From an uncultured Verrucomicrobiae bacterium (lineage in GTDB: Bacteria; Verrucomicrobiota; Verrucomicrobiia; Limisphaerales; AAA164-E04), in NCBI GenBank assembly GCA_951813855.1, contig OX638380.1:3240876-3304875 (forward strand): a DNA stretch of 64,000 nt, written 5' to 3'. The translations under genes were made by a program, and so were the position numbers. Positions 36,652-45,682 of this stretch are shown here, piece after piece (positions within the stretch are counted from its first letter, which is position 1; the number at the start of each line of letters is the position of its first letter). A model generated the notes under the pieces. The model saw nothing but the letters and a program-made list of their open reading frames with translations, searched no databases and was not told the DNA's origin.

Positions 36652-37815
36652 TTGAAACTCTCCACCATTCATCCTTTTCCCGCCAGGATGGCACCAGATT
36701 TGGTGATTAGTTCACTTTCGACGATTTCGGAAAGAAGTGTCGTACTTGATCCCATGTGCGGCTCCGGCACCGTGCCCCGGGTTGCGGCGGAAGCTGGATT
36801 TCGATGTGTTGGGGGAGATCTGGACCCGCTGGCGGTGTTGATGGCGCGGGTGTGGACGGAACCACAGGAAGTTCAACGTATGTCGGCTTGTGCTGAAAAA
36901 CTCGTGGATACTGCCAAGTCGTTGAAAGAATGCGAACCGGAAGGATTTGGCGATCCCGAGACGAAACGTTTCGTCTCTTATTGGTTTGCACCGTCTCAGC
37001 GTGAACGGTTAGCCCGCTTAGCTAAGGCACTTCGAAATCTAGCTGAACCCATGAGAGGGGCGATGGCTATCGCCATGAGTCGGATTATCGTTTCCAAGGA
37101 AATGATGGCTTCCTTGGCCCGGGATACCTCTCACAGTCGTCCCCATCGTGTGGCCCTTTCAAACGATTTCGATGTGTACGGTGGATTTCTGAAGGCTGTG
37201 CGAGTGGTGGCTACCCGGCTCGCCCCGGACCGGATCAAAGTACGGTCGGATATTTGGCGTATGGACGCGAGGAAACTCGAAGATTTGGAAGACGGAAGTT
37301 TCGATTTGGTGATTACCTCTCCGCCTTATCTGAATGCGATCGATTACCTTCGAGGCCATCGGTTGGCTTTGGTGTGGTTGGGTTATAAAATGGGGGAACT
37401 TAGGCGTATTCGTGCTTCGGGCGTCGGGGTCGAGCGGGCCATTGGGGAGGATGTCGTTTCAGAAGGTGTATCCCGATTTGTAGAGGAGGGGAGGGAATCG
37501 AGACTCGCTCCTCGTCATTGGGGATGGATTCGGCGTTATTGTGTCGATATGGATGCCGTGCTTCGCCAATTGGGCAGGGTTGTCAAACCTCGGGGCAAGG
37601 TTGTTATGGTCGTGGGGAATTCTTTTCTTAGAGGAGCCAAGATCCAAAATGACAAGCTTATCACTTGGCTGGCCGAGCGTACGGGAATGCGGACCGGAAA
37701 ATCCCAAATTCGAAGAATTCCCGCTCGCCGCCGTTATCTGCCGCCTCCTGGTGACGGCCAAGGAGCTTTGGACACTCGCATGCGCCTTGAAACCGTGCTC
37801 ACTTTCGAAGTCTGA
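36652..37815 (+). CDS. DNA methyltransferase (N4-cytosine or N6-adenine type, TSPPY)
   Basis: 387 aa. Motif I is VVLDPMCGSGT (30-40), followed by the acidic-ligand strand GDLDPLAVLMAR. The catalytic motif IV is ITSPPYLNAIDY (221-232). TSPPY is commonest in N4-cytosine enzymes but also occurs in N6-adenine ones. The opening STIHPFPARMAPDLV is typical of such single-chain methylases. The start is a TTG at 36652, only 22 nt after the paraMORC gene, so the two likely form one transcript; no ATG gives a full motif region. It would protect host DNA if the neighbouring ATPase-nuclease cuts unmodified DNA. No separate specificity subunit is seen. Confidence 0.85.
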   Translation: MKLSTIHPFPARMAPDLVISSLSTISERSVVLDPMCGSGTVPRVAAEAGFRCVGGDLDPLAVLMARVWTEPQEVQRMSACAEKLVDTAKSLKECEPEGFGDPETKRFVSYWFAPSQRERLARLAKALRNLAEPMRGAMAIAMSRIIVSKEMMASLARDTSHSRPHRVALSNDFDVYGGFLKAVRVVATRLAPDRIKVRSDIWRMDARKLEDLEDGSFDLVITSPPYLNAIDYLRGHRLALVWLGYKMGELRRIRASGVGVERAIGEDVVSEGVSRFVEEGRESRLAPRHWGWIRRYCVDMDAVLRQLGRVVKPRGKVVMVVGNSFLRGAKIQNDKLITWLAERTGMRTGKSQIRRIPARRRYLPPPGDGQGALDTRMRLETVLTFEV

Positions 37816-38036
37816 AATTCGCCATCTCCCGTACGTGGAGAGTTTCGATTTTCGCCTTACGCGTCGTGGTTGGTTATCTCGGAATTCAACTTGGGATTCG
37901 CATGCCTCTTTAGATTTCAATTTCGAGATGGGGTCAGAGGCGTTGCTTTCGGTCATGGCGTCCAAGGGGTGGATCGCTTCCCCTCTACTCCAACTCAGAG
38001 CGGGAGCAAAGGCGTATTCCGGGAATCGGCAGGCCG

Positions 38037-41000
38037 TTATCGTCGGTTCGGCTCGAACACGAATTCGGGCATGACCACTTCCCATTGATCGCATTTGATG
38101 GAGTCCTGATATTGGACATCTGACGATTCGCGGCTCCAATCGATAATGGCAAATACCTTGATCGACCGGGGCCGCATGCCCTGCGGCGGTTGGAAACTTT
38201 TGGTTAACCGTCCGACGAGGCGGCCTCTGAGGTCCAACAGTTCCCAACGGTCCGCGGTTTCATTTTTTACGGTCAGAGAATCGCCTGGCGACAACGAAGC
38301 GATGGCCGCATGCAATGAACTGTTCTTATGGTGACGCCCGGCGAATCCGAGGTCGAGATCCTTGAGGGAAGTCTGAAGGTAGTGGCGATAAATGGCTTCG
38401 GAACTAGGCGGGAGTGTTGTCGAATCGCGTTTCAATACCGCGGAGCTTCCTCTTAAATCGTCCTGAAATCCTTCAGGATGGTTGAAGCGGGCGAGCGTGA
38501 GTGTATGGCGTGCCCGAGTCATGGCTACGTAGTAGAGTCGCCTGGACGCGTCGGGGTCTTCTCCAGCTTGGACGTCCTTCCAATCGCCGTCCAGTACGAT
38601 GACATGATCGAACTCCAGCCCCTTGGCGCGATGGGCGGTGAGTAACAACAATCCCTTTGAGCGACGGCGAATTTCCCGGCCCCATTCGGCCAACCATTCG
38701 AGAATATGATCTACCGGAGTCTCGCCGTCGCCGTTTTCCGACACGTACTCCTCGACGGCTTGCCGCAACAAATCGTTCCAAGGATTGGCCCCGAGTCCGC
38801 TGGTCCAGTTGCACAGGGACGCTCCGTCGACGATCCGTGGATTGTGTCCGCGCAGCCACTCGACGAAAACTTTCGTTTCCCGAAGATGCCAGAAGTTCGG
38901 GATCGATTCCTTGGCCAGTTGCACCGGTATGCGTTGCACTTCGCAAAAAGCTTGGATCGGGTTCAGATATTTCCATTGGCGAGCGATCACCGCGCAACGC
39001 GTCCAATCCCAGCGCCCCGGGACAAGGCCGGCGAGACGTTGGAACTCGGCCATCACGGCTCTCGCTTGGTACACCGGATCGTTTCCGGCGGGCAGGATTT
39101 GCACGCGTCCTTCAGATACCGGATCCAACTGGTGCCAATCGCCGCCTTTGGTTTCTTTCGCGCGGGCGCGATCGACCTTGATGGGATTGTCGACTTTCAT
39201 GCGTTGCTCGGCAGGTTTGATGACGGCGTTGGCCGCTTCCACGATATGAGCTGTCGAGCGGTAGTTGTCGGTCAAAAAGACGGGTCTGGGGCCGTAGTCG
39301 CTCTGGAATTTCTGGATGTATTTCACCGAAGCGCCGGCGAAGGAATAGATGTTCTGATCGTCGTCTCCGACCGCGAATAACGTGAGTTTGCTGGAATCGT
39401 CTTGCAACGTTCGTCCGGCCAAGGTCGAAATCAGTTCGTACTGTTCCGCTCCCACGTCTTGATATTCGTCCACGAGAATCCAGCGGAATCCGGCGAGCAA
39501 ACGCTCCCGCCGTTCGTCCGCTTCCCCCGGCGGCAAATCTTCGCCGCGAAGCAATGCGACCGCACGCCACATTACCTCTTTGAAGAGGTCTTGATCGGGA
39601 CGGTGCGCCCGGTTGTTGAAACTGTATCCCGCCAGTCGCATGGCGAGAGCGTGACAGGTGAGCACCGTGATTTGCCGGGTGTCGTCGCCAAGCAATTCTT
39701 TCAGCCGTCGGCGGATTTCAACAGCGGCGTGCCGGTTGTAGGCGAGAGCGAGGATGCCCCGGGCTTTTTCCCGTCTGACGCGGACCAGAAAGGCGATGCG
39801 GTGCACCAGGACTCGGGTTTTGCCGGAACCCGGTCCGGCGAGTACCAATACGTTGGTTTGTTCTCGTTGGTCGGCGACGATTCGTTGCTGAGCGGTATTG
39901 TTCAGACTCTCGACGATCGCCGCCCATGATTCCGGAGTGGTCTGTCGGCCGATCTCCTTGTCCCGTCCCGGAAGCCAGCGCTGTAAAAAATCAGACTCTT
40001 TCAGGGAGAAATAATCCATTGCCAGGCGCAAGGCGTCACCGACGGCCTTAAGGCCGATTTCGGCATATTCGGCCATGACGTGGATCTGGAGTATCTGTCC
40101 TTGGTAGTGGAGGGAAAGGGGTTTGAATTCCACTTGGGAAAAACCTCGGTTTCGGTCTCGTTGATCCAGCTTGATCGTCATGGCCGGACGGAACACCGCC
40201 AGACCTTTGTGGAGCCGCAACACCTCCTGTTCGTGGAGCCAGAGCAGGGCTCGGTCCATCAGTTTGGAGGGATTGCGTATTTTGCTTTTCAAATCTAGGT
40301 CCGACACCATCGCTTGCATCAATTTGCCGAACGTAGTTTCCGCCAACAGATCGGTTCCGCGGGTTTCGGACGGGAGGCAGTCGAGCAGATGCTGGAGTAA
40401 AAGTTCCGCCGCCGTGCGGCGGATTTTGGCGGTTTCCCGCAGTAGCTCCCATTTCCGAAGCAGAGTTAGGGTTGCGGTTTCCGCATTCCATTTGCGCGCT
40501 TCGAGACTGCCTTTGTGTTGATCCTCTTCGCAATGATCGTCTCGAGCGATACTTCGAATCAGGCGCCAAATCCGCTCCGGTAGCGGATCGGTCAACCCTC
40601 GATCTCTCAGCTTTTGAGCTGCGACGCGAAGATGCAGCTGTTGGGATATTCCGATTTTTGGATCAGGCTCTTTCTCTTGCAGGCATTCGATCAAGGCGTC
40701 TTCCAAATCGTTGGCTTCCTGGAAGCGTTTCCTCGACGCATGCCTCACCCCTTTATGGACGAATGCAGTCAACGCCGTGTCGTTGCTGGCGATGTCGTAT
40801 TTTTCGAGGTAGTGCAACGCATTACGGATGCCTTCGGAATCCAAACCCGTACACCCCATCAATTGATCGGTGCTGATGCCTTCGTCGGGGTCGGCCTCAA
40901 TCAGATATCTGGCGATGTTCAGCAGTTTCCGGCGATAGTCCTCCGTAATGGTTGCCTTGGCGAGCCGTCGTTTGGCTTCCTCGACGGTTTCGATTCGAAG

Positions 41001-43358
41001 CGAAGAAGGAAACATTTGGACGAAATTTTCCTCTCGTTCGAGAAGCCGGGATTCTTCCAACCAAGCGACGGCAGTGCGCACGCGGTTGTCGTCGGTGACC
41101 GAGTCGCGTTCGAATTCCTGGGTTAGATCCTCGTCGAGGATTTCTCCTGGAGTAGCGATCACTTTTTCTTGGAATCGTTTGTGCCGATTCAAGTTGCGGA
41201 GAGCTCTCAGGATGCCGTGGATCTCCCGCCGGGTGAGGCGGGAATTCGCCGACATGCTGAACTGGCGTTCGACGTCGGCTTTCGAATAGAGCAAAACGCA
41301 ACGGGCCAACTGGTTATCGCGACCGGCACGACCGGCTTCTTGCAAATAGTTTTCCAAGGAACCGGGAATATCGGCGTGGATGACTAACCTGACGTCCGGC
41401 TTGTCGATTCCCATGCCGAAGGCGTTGGTCGCGGCGATCGCCCGCAGGTCGCCGGCGATGAAACGGTCTTGAACGTCCTTTTTGGTTTCGGGAGGCAAAC
41501 CCGCGTGGAAGCGGTCCGCCGCTATCATTTTGGCCTTCAGGTACTCCGCGATTTCTTCGCTTTGGTTTCGAGTGGCGCAATAGACGATGACTCCGCCCGC
41601 CTGGTCGGGAGGATGGTAGGCGTCGAGGATTTGGAACAGGGAACGGTATTTGTCGCCTCCGTTGACCGGGACGACTTGAAATTCCAGATTGGAGCGCCGG
41701 GAGCCGCCGTCGAAAACCGTTAACTCGATATCGAGTTTTTCCCGGAAGTGCCGGGCGATGTCGTCGATGACGTCGGGTTTGGCGGTCGCGGTCAGACAGA
41801 GGACCGGAGGGATCGGCCCGTCACCCGCCTGTTTCCGGATAAACCGACCGACATAGCGGTAATCGGGACGGAAATCGTGACCCCAGCGCGAGAGGCAATG
41901 AGCTTCGTCTAACACCCAGGCGCCGATCTCCCGCTGATTCAGTGCCTTCACCAGAGAGCTGGAGCGTAATTGTTCCGGCGAAATCAACAGGATGCCGGCG
42001 TCGCCTAATTTGACTCGTTCCAAATTTTCGGAGCGTTCAGGCATCGAAAGCAGTCCGTTGATCGTTACGCAACAGTCGACGCCGTGTTTTTCCAGCCCGG
42101 CCACTTGGTCCGCCATGAGCGCGACCAATGGCGAGATAACGACCGTCAAGGCGCCGATTTTGTAATATTTCGATAATGCCGGAACTTGATAGCAAATCGA
42201 CTTTCCCGTGCCCGTGGGCAGGATGCCGAAGACGTGCTGGCCGGCCATGGCCGCTTCGACGATGGCCTGTTGCAGGGAACGGCCGTCGGCAGTTGCCGGT
42301 CGGGGGCGGAAATCGTCGAATCCGAACCAGCGGTTAAGTTCTTTTTGGGGGTTGTGATATTTTTGACACCAGCCGCACTCCGGGGAAGCGCAAGCGGTGT
42401 CCCGGAGGCGGCGAAGGAGTTGTCCCGTGCCCGGGAATTGATGACGGACCCAAGGCGGCATCGTCGAATTACCGCCGGACACGTACAACCATGCCAAGGC
42501 GTAGGCCAAATTCCAGCCGTGTTGATTAAAGTCCGCGACGACTTGCCGTCCCTGGGTCGTGCAGGCTTTGCCTTGCAGCTGCTTCGCTATGGCCGATTCC
42601 GTTTCAGTCTGAGACGGTCGTTCGGCTTGGCGGATTCGGGTGAAAATATTGTCGAGAGTTCGGTCGGCGCCTGAGCCGTCAGGTGTGCATAGCCAATGCC
42701 ATGCGGCGAGTAGTTCCTGGGGGAATTTTTCAAACTCTTCGAGTTGGTCCTTAAAGACTTCCAGCGCGAGCCGGGAATCCAATTCCGGATCGTTGATTCT
42801 TCCCCGTTTGATCCCGAAGTCCTGATAGTGTTTGACGAGGGAATGGTAGGGGTATCGGGGAAAGGCCAGGGGATTGAGACGGAGCGTGTCCACCGCCGGC
42901 AATTTCAGCAACCGGAGATTGGGATTGGCCGTCTTCAGACAGGGCAAATCGAAATTTATCAGGTTGTGCCCCAGGACGAAGGTCGCGCCGTCGGCGAAGG
43001 CGTCGAGTTGCGTCAGCATGTCGGCCACACTGGCGCTTGGGAAATGGCATCTCAGACTTTCCTTGGCGTCCGAGCGCACTGCGCCGATGGCTCGGATGCT
43101 TTTATTGCGACCATCGACTTCCAAGTCTAATGACAGGCATATTTGCGAATCGAAAAAATTCAAAACAACCGAGAGAGGTTCAACACGATAATTGCCGGGA
43201 TTGGAAAAATCGAGTCTCTCGTCGGCTGGGTGCGGCGGTTGGTCTGATAGCCGGCGATCATCGATCGCTCCAGGGTCGCGAACACCAACAAGTCGATTTC
43301 TCGTTAAGGGAAAACTTGGCAGGGCTATCGACGGCTTGCGACCGTCGCGCGACGTCAT
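38037..43358 (-). CDS. DEDD exonuclease - RecQ helicase - UvrD helicase fusion protein
   Basis: 1,773 codons, the largest gene here. Residues about 70-205 form a DnaQ-like exonuclease (D78, E80, D137 in HNLINFD, D194). Residues about 360-700 are a RecQ helicase: Walker A PTGTGKS (381-387), DEAH (484-487), TATAK, and YLQEAGRAGRD. Winged-helix-like and linker parts follow. From about 1170 there is a UvrD/Rep SF1A helicase: AGPGSGKT (1174-1181), VDEYQDV, GDDDQNIYSF, TAHRAKGLEFDHVIV, and VAMTRAR. The first about 65 residues do not belong to a domain. A TTG at 43163, just before the exonuclease, is an alternative start; neither has a good ribosome site. It is GC-rich like core genes and convergent with the methyltransferase gene. 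A repair or defence role is inferred. Confidence 0.88.
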   Translation of the reverse strand: MTSRDGRKPSIALPSFPLTRNRLVGVRDPGAIDDRRLSDQPPHPADERLDFSNPGNYRVEPLSVVLNFFDSQICLSLDLEVDGRNKSIRAIGAVRSDAKESLRCHFPSASVADMLTQLDAFADGATFVLGHNLINFDLPCLKTANPNLRLLKLPAVDTLRLNPLAFPRYPYHSLVKHYQDFGIKRGRINDPELDSRLALEVFKDQLEEFEKFPQELLAAWHWLCTPDGSGADRTLDNIFTRIRQAERPSQTETESAIAKQLQGKACTTQGRQVVADFNQHGWNLAYALAWLYVSGGNSTMPPWVRHQFPGTGQLLRRLRDTACASPECGWCQKYHNPQKELNRWFGFDDFRPRPATADGRSLQQAIVEAAMAGQHVFGILPTGTGKSICYQVPALSKYYKIGALTVVISPLVALMADQVAGLEKHGVDCCVTINGLLSMPERSENLERVKLGDAGILLISPEQLRSSSLVKALNQREIGAWVLDEAHCLSRWGHDFRPDYRYVGRFIRKQAGDGPIPPVLCLTATAKPDVIDDIARHFREKLDIELTVFDGGSRRSNLEFQVVPVNGGDKYRSLFQILDAYHPPDQAGGVIVYCATRNQSEEIAEYLKAKMIAADRFHAGLPPETKKDVQDRFIAGDLRAIAATNAFGMGIDKPDVRLVIHADIPGSLENYLQEAGRAGRDNQLARCVLLYSKADVERQFSMSANSRLTRREIHGILRALRNLNRHKRFQEKVIATPGEILDEDLTQEFERDSVTDDNRVRTAVAWLEESRLLEREENFVQMFPSSLRIETVEEAKRRLAKATITEDYRRKLLNIARYLIEADPDEGISTDQLMGCTGLDSEGIRNALHYLEKYDIASNDTALTAFVHKGVRHASRKRFQEANDLEDALIECLQEKEPDPKIGISQQLHLRVAAQKLRDRGLTDPLPERIWRLIRSIARDDHCEEDQHKGSLEARKWNAETATLTLLRKWELLRETAKIRRTAAELLLQHLLDCLPSETRGTDLLAETTFGKLMQAMVSDLDLKSKIRNPSKLMDRALLWLHEQEVLRLHKGLAVFRPAMTIKLDQRDRNRGFSQVEFKPLSLHYQGQILQIHVMAEYAEIGLKAVGDALRLAMDYFSLKESDFLQRWLPGRDKEIGRQTTPESWAAIVESLNNTAQQRIVADQREQTNVLVLAGPGSGKTRVLVHRIAFLVRVRREKARGILALAYNRHAAVEIRRRLKELLGDDTRQITVLTCHALAMRLAGYSFNNRAHRPDQDLFKEVMWRAVALLRGEDLPPGEADERRERLLAGFRWILVDEYQDVGAEQYELISTLAGRTLQDDSSKLTLFAVGDDDQNIYSFAGASVKYIQKFQSDYGPRPVFLTDNYRSTAHIVEAANAVIKPAEQRMKVDNPIKVDRARAKETKGGDWHQLDPVSEGRVQILPAGNDPVYQARAVMAEFQRLAGLVPGRWDWTRCAVIARQWKYLNPIQAFCEVQRIPVQLAKESIPNFWHLRETKVFVEWLRGHNPRIVDGASLCNWTSGLGANPWNDLLRQAVEEYVSENGDGETPVDHILEWLAEWGREIRRRSKGLLLLTAHRAKGLEFDHVIVLDGDWKDVQAGEDPDASRRLYYVAMTRARHTLTLARFNHPEGFQDDLRGSSAVLKRDSTTLPPSSEAIYRHYLQTSLKDLDLGFAGRHHKNSSLHAAIASLSPGDSLTVKNETADRWELLDLRGRLVGRLTKSFQPPQGMRPRSIKVFAIIDWSRESSDVQYQDSIKCDQWEVVMPEFVFEPNRR

Positions 43359-44101
43359 TTCCGGGTCGGCGGATCGGTTTCGTCAGGGCGGGTGGCGGTG
43401 AAGGTTGGAAAGTTTCGTGGTTTGATCCCGTTTCGGCAGAACGACCAGTGCCGTGCAGCCTGGGGTTCGCGGTATTGGATGGCGCACGCGCTTATTTTCA
43501 GAATTTGGGTGACCTTCAGGATCGATGAACCGAGGTGGGTTAGATACCGCGGTCGAGCCAGGTCGCCCGGTTTTCTCGATGCGTCAGTCGCCAGGGCTCA
43601 AAAAACCGTTCCCGAATTTAAAGAGGGGCTTTGATTGCCAATTGACCGTCTGACGCGAACCGGACGGGACAGTCGCCGTGACGTTGCGTCGCCTCAGACT
43701 TCAGATTGATCGTTTTTCGATAAAAAAAGGTTCGTCGACTCGCAAGGAGGTTACGTGGCTTCCGTAGTGAAACACCCCTTCATTGAGTCGTTCAATTATC
43801 GTTCCGGAGAAGACCCACCGGTGAGTAACGGCTCTCGACGGTTCGCTTCCGGGGATTATTGTGTTTCAGTCGAATTGGAATCCTGTCCATAATCGCGCCC
43901 GTCGACCGGGGCGGGTTTTTCGCCGGCAGGCCTGACGCCCGGGTTTCCGACCGGACGGGAAGGTGGCCGGTTGGGAAAGTGACGTTGCCGGCTTGAACGG
44001 AGTCGTTCAAGCGAAGCAAATCTTTGACCGCTGATGCATCCGGCCGGCGATCGTTCAAACGGCCGGGAACCGGGCGATTCGAATTTCGGCAAGGCACTTG
44101 G
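43359..44101. other. Non-coding gap between helicase fusion and metG
   Basis: 743 bases. Open frames here, including one continuing in from the helicase gene, are short and composition-biased. The region should hold promoters for the divergent helicase and metG genes. A SAM or T-box-like leader before metG was considered, but no conserved element was recognised. Confidence 0.4.
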
Positions 44102-45673
44102 ATGAACAAATCTTTTTACGTCACTACGGCGATCGACTACGTGAACGGCGAGCCTCACTTGGGGCACGCCTACGAGAAGATCGTTGCCGACGTGATGGTG
44201 CGGGTTCGGCGAGGCCTTGGAGAACAAGCTTTCTATTTGACGGGGTTAGACGAGCACGGCCAGAAAGTGCAACAGGCCGCCGAGACGGAGGGATTGGAAC
44301 CGCAGGCCTATTGCGATCGTCTTTCTCAAGTCTGGCGCCGGTTCGCCCAGAGTCTGGGACTGGCCAACGACGATTTCATCCGAACCACCGACGAACGGCA
44401 CCGGCGAACGGTGACGGCGATCCTTAATCGGCTCCATGCCGAGGATCATTTTTATCGGGATACTTATCGCGGTTATTACTCGACCAAGCAGGAAACCTTT
44501 CTGACCGAAAGGGACCAGGGGCCGGACGGAAAATTCGATCCCATTTACGGCGAGGTGACCGAACTGGAGGAAGACAACTGGTATTTCCGGTTGGGACGGC
44601 ACCAGCAATGGTTGCTGGAATATATCGAAGCCAATCCCGATTTCGTCTATCCGGATTTCCGCCGCAACGAGGTCTTGGGATTGCTGCGGAGCGGAAAGCT
44701 GGAAGATTTGTGCATTTCCCGTCCTCGGACCCGTTTGAAGTGGGGAATTCCCTTGCCGTTCGATCCCGAGTTCGTCACCTACGTTTGGTTCGACGCTTTG
44801 GTGAATTACGCCAGCGTTCCAGCCGGGAAAGGAGACCCGACGCTCGAAGTCTTGGGAATCTCGGAAGATCCCTCGTCGTCCTGTTCCCTGTGGCCGGCCG
44901 ACATCCACGTGATCGGCAAGGACATCCTCAAGTTTCACGCGGTGTATTGGCCCATTATGCTTCGGGCCGCCGGGTTGCCTTTGCCCCGGCAAATATGCGT
45001 TCACGGTTGGTGGCAGAAAGACGGGGAAAAGATGAGTAAATCGATCGGCAATATCGTGGATCCGATTACCGTGATCGACAAATGGGGATTGGACGCCTTC
45101 AGGTTTTATTTGGTCAGGGAGTTGGACATCGGAGCCGACGGCAACTGGACCGATCAAGGTTTTTACTCTCGCTATTCGGCGGAGTTGGCAAACGGCCTGG
45201 GCAATCTGGTCAACCGTTCGCTAGCCATGCTGCAACGATATCGCCAGGGGGTCGTACCGACCGCGGGTAAGAGCGATAACGAGGACGATTCAACGCTGGA
45301 AACCAAGACGGTTCAAGTCGTCGAGGAAGCGATAGATCGCTTCAAACGGAATCGTTTGCAGGGGGCCTTACAATCGATCTGGTCACTGATAGAGGCCGCT
45401 AATAAATACATCGATCGAACGGCGCCTTTCAAATTAGCCAAGCAGTCCGATCAGGCGCAAAGGCTGGACGAGATCCTCTACCGGTTGACCGATATCGTTC
45501 GAGTTTTGGCGATTTTGATCTGGCCGATTATCCCGGCGACCGCCGAACGGATCTTCGAGCAATTGGGGAAAGGTGGAAAACCCCTGGTCATAGCCGACGC
45601 CCTTGATAATAGGTTGTCGGCCGGTCATCAAGTCAACAAACCGGAACCGTTGTTTCCGCGAAGAGATCCGTAG
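44102..45673 (+). CDS. metG: Methionyl-tRNA synthetase (short, Cys-free knuckle form)
   Basis: Charges tRNA-Met with methionine. The ATG at 44102 starts MNKSFYVTTAIDYVNGEPHLGHAYEKI, the standard N-terminus with the HIGH-type HLGH motif. The frame is open 26 codons further up without similarity. KMSKSIGN is the KMSKS loop, and WFDALVNY with HVIGKDILKFHAVYWP are conserved. The connective insertion has no zinc-binding Cys pairs, and there is no C-terminal EMAP-like tRNA-binding domain, so this is the 523 aa short class. It converges on uvrB with a 9-nt gap. Confidence 0.95.
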   Translation: MNKSFYVTTAIDYVNGEPHLGHAYEKIVADVMVRVRRGLGEQAFYLTGLDEHGQKVQQAAETEGLEPQAYCDRLSQVWRRFAQSLGLANDDFIRTTDERHRRTVTAILNRLHAEDHFYRDTYRGYYSTKQETFLTERDQGPDGKFDPIYGEVTELEEDNWYFRLGRHQQWLLEYIEANPDFVYPDFRRNEVLGLLRSGKLEDLCISRPRTRLKWGIPLPFDPEFVTYVWFDALVNYASVPAGKGDPTLEVLGISEDPSSSCSLWPADIHVIGKDILKFHAVYWPIMLRAAGLPLPRQICVHGWWQKDGEKMSKSIGNIVDPITVIDKWGLDAFRFYLVRELDIGADGNWTDQGFYSRYSAELANGLGNLVNRSLAMLQRYRQGVVPTAGKSDNEDDSTLETKTVQVVEEAIDRFKRNRLQGALQSIWSLIEAANKYIDRTAPFKLAKQSDQAQRLDEILYRLTDIVRVLAILIWPIIPATAERIFEQLGKGGKPLVIADALDNRLSAGHQVNKPEPLFPRRDP

Positions 45674-45682
45674 GGGCGGCGC

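Noticed and set aside
36687..36704. Second sigma-54-like site (TGGCAC) inside the methyltransferase gene
   Set aside because: The -12 part reads TTGG rather than TTGC and it lies within coding sequence.
43037..43528. 163-codon plus-strand frame over the start of the helicase fusion
   Set aside because: Overlaps the helicase N-terminus on the opposite strand and has no family features.
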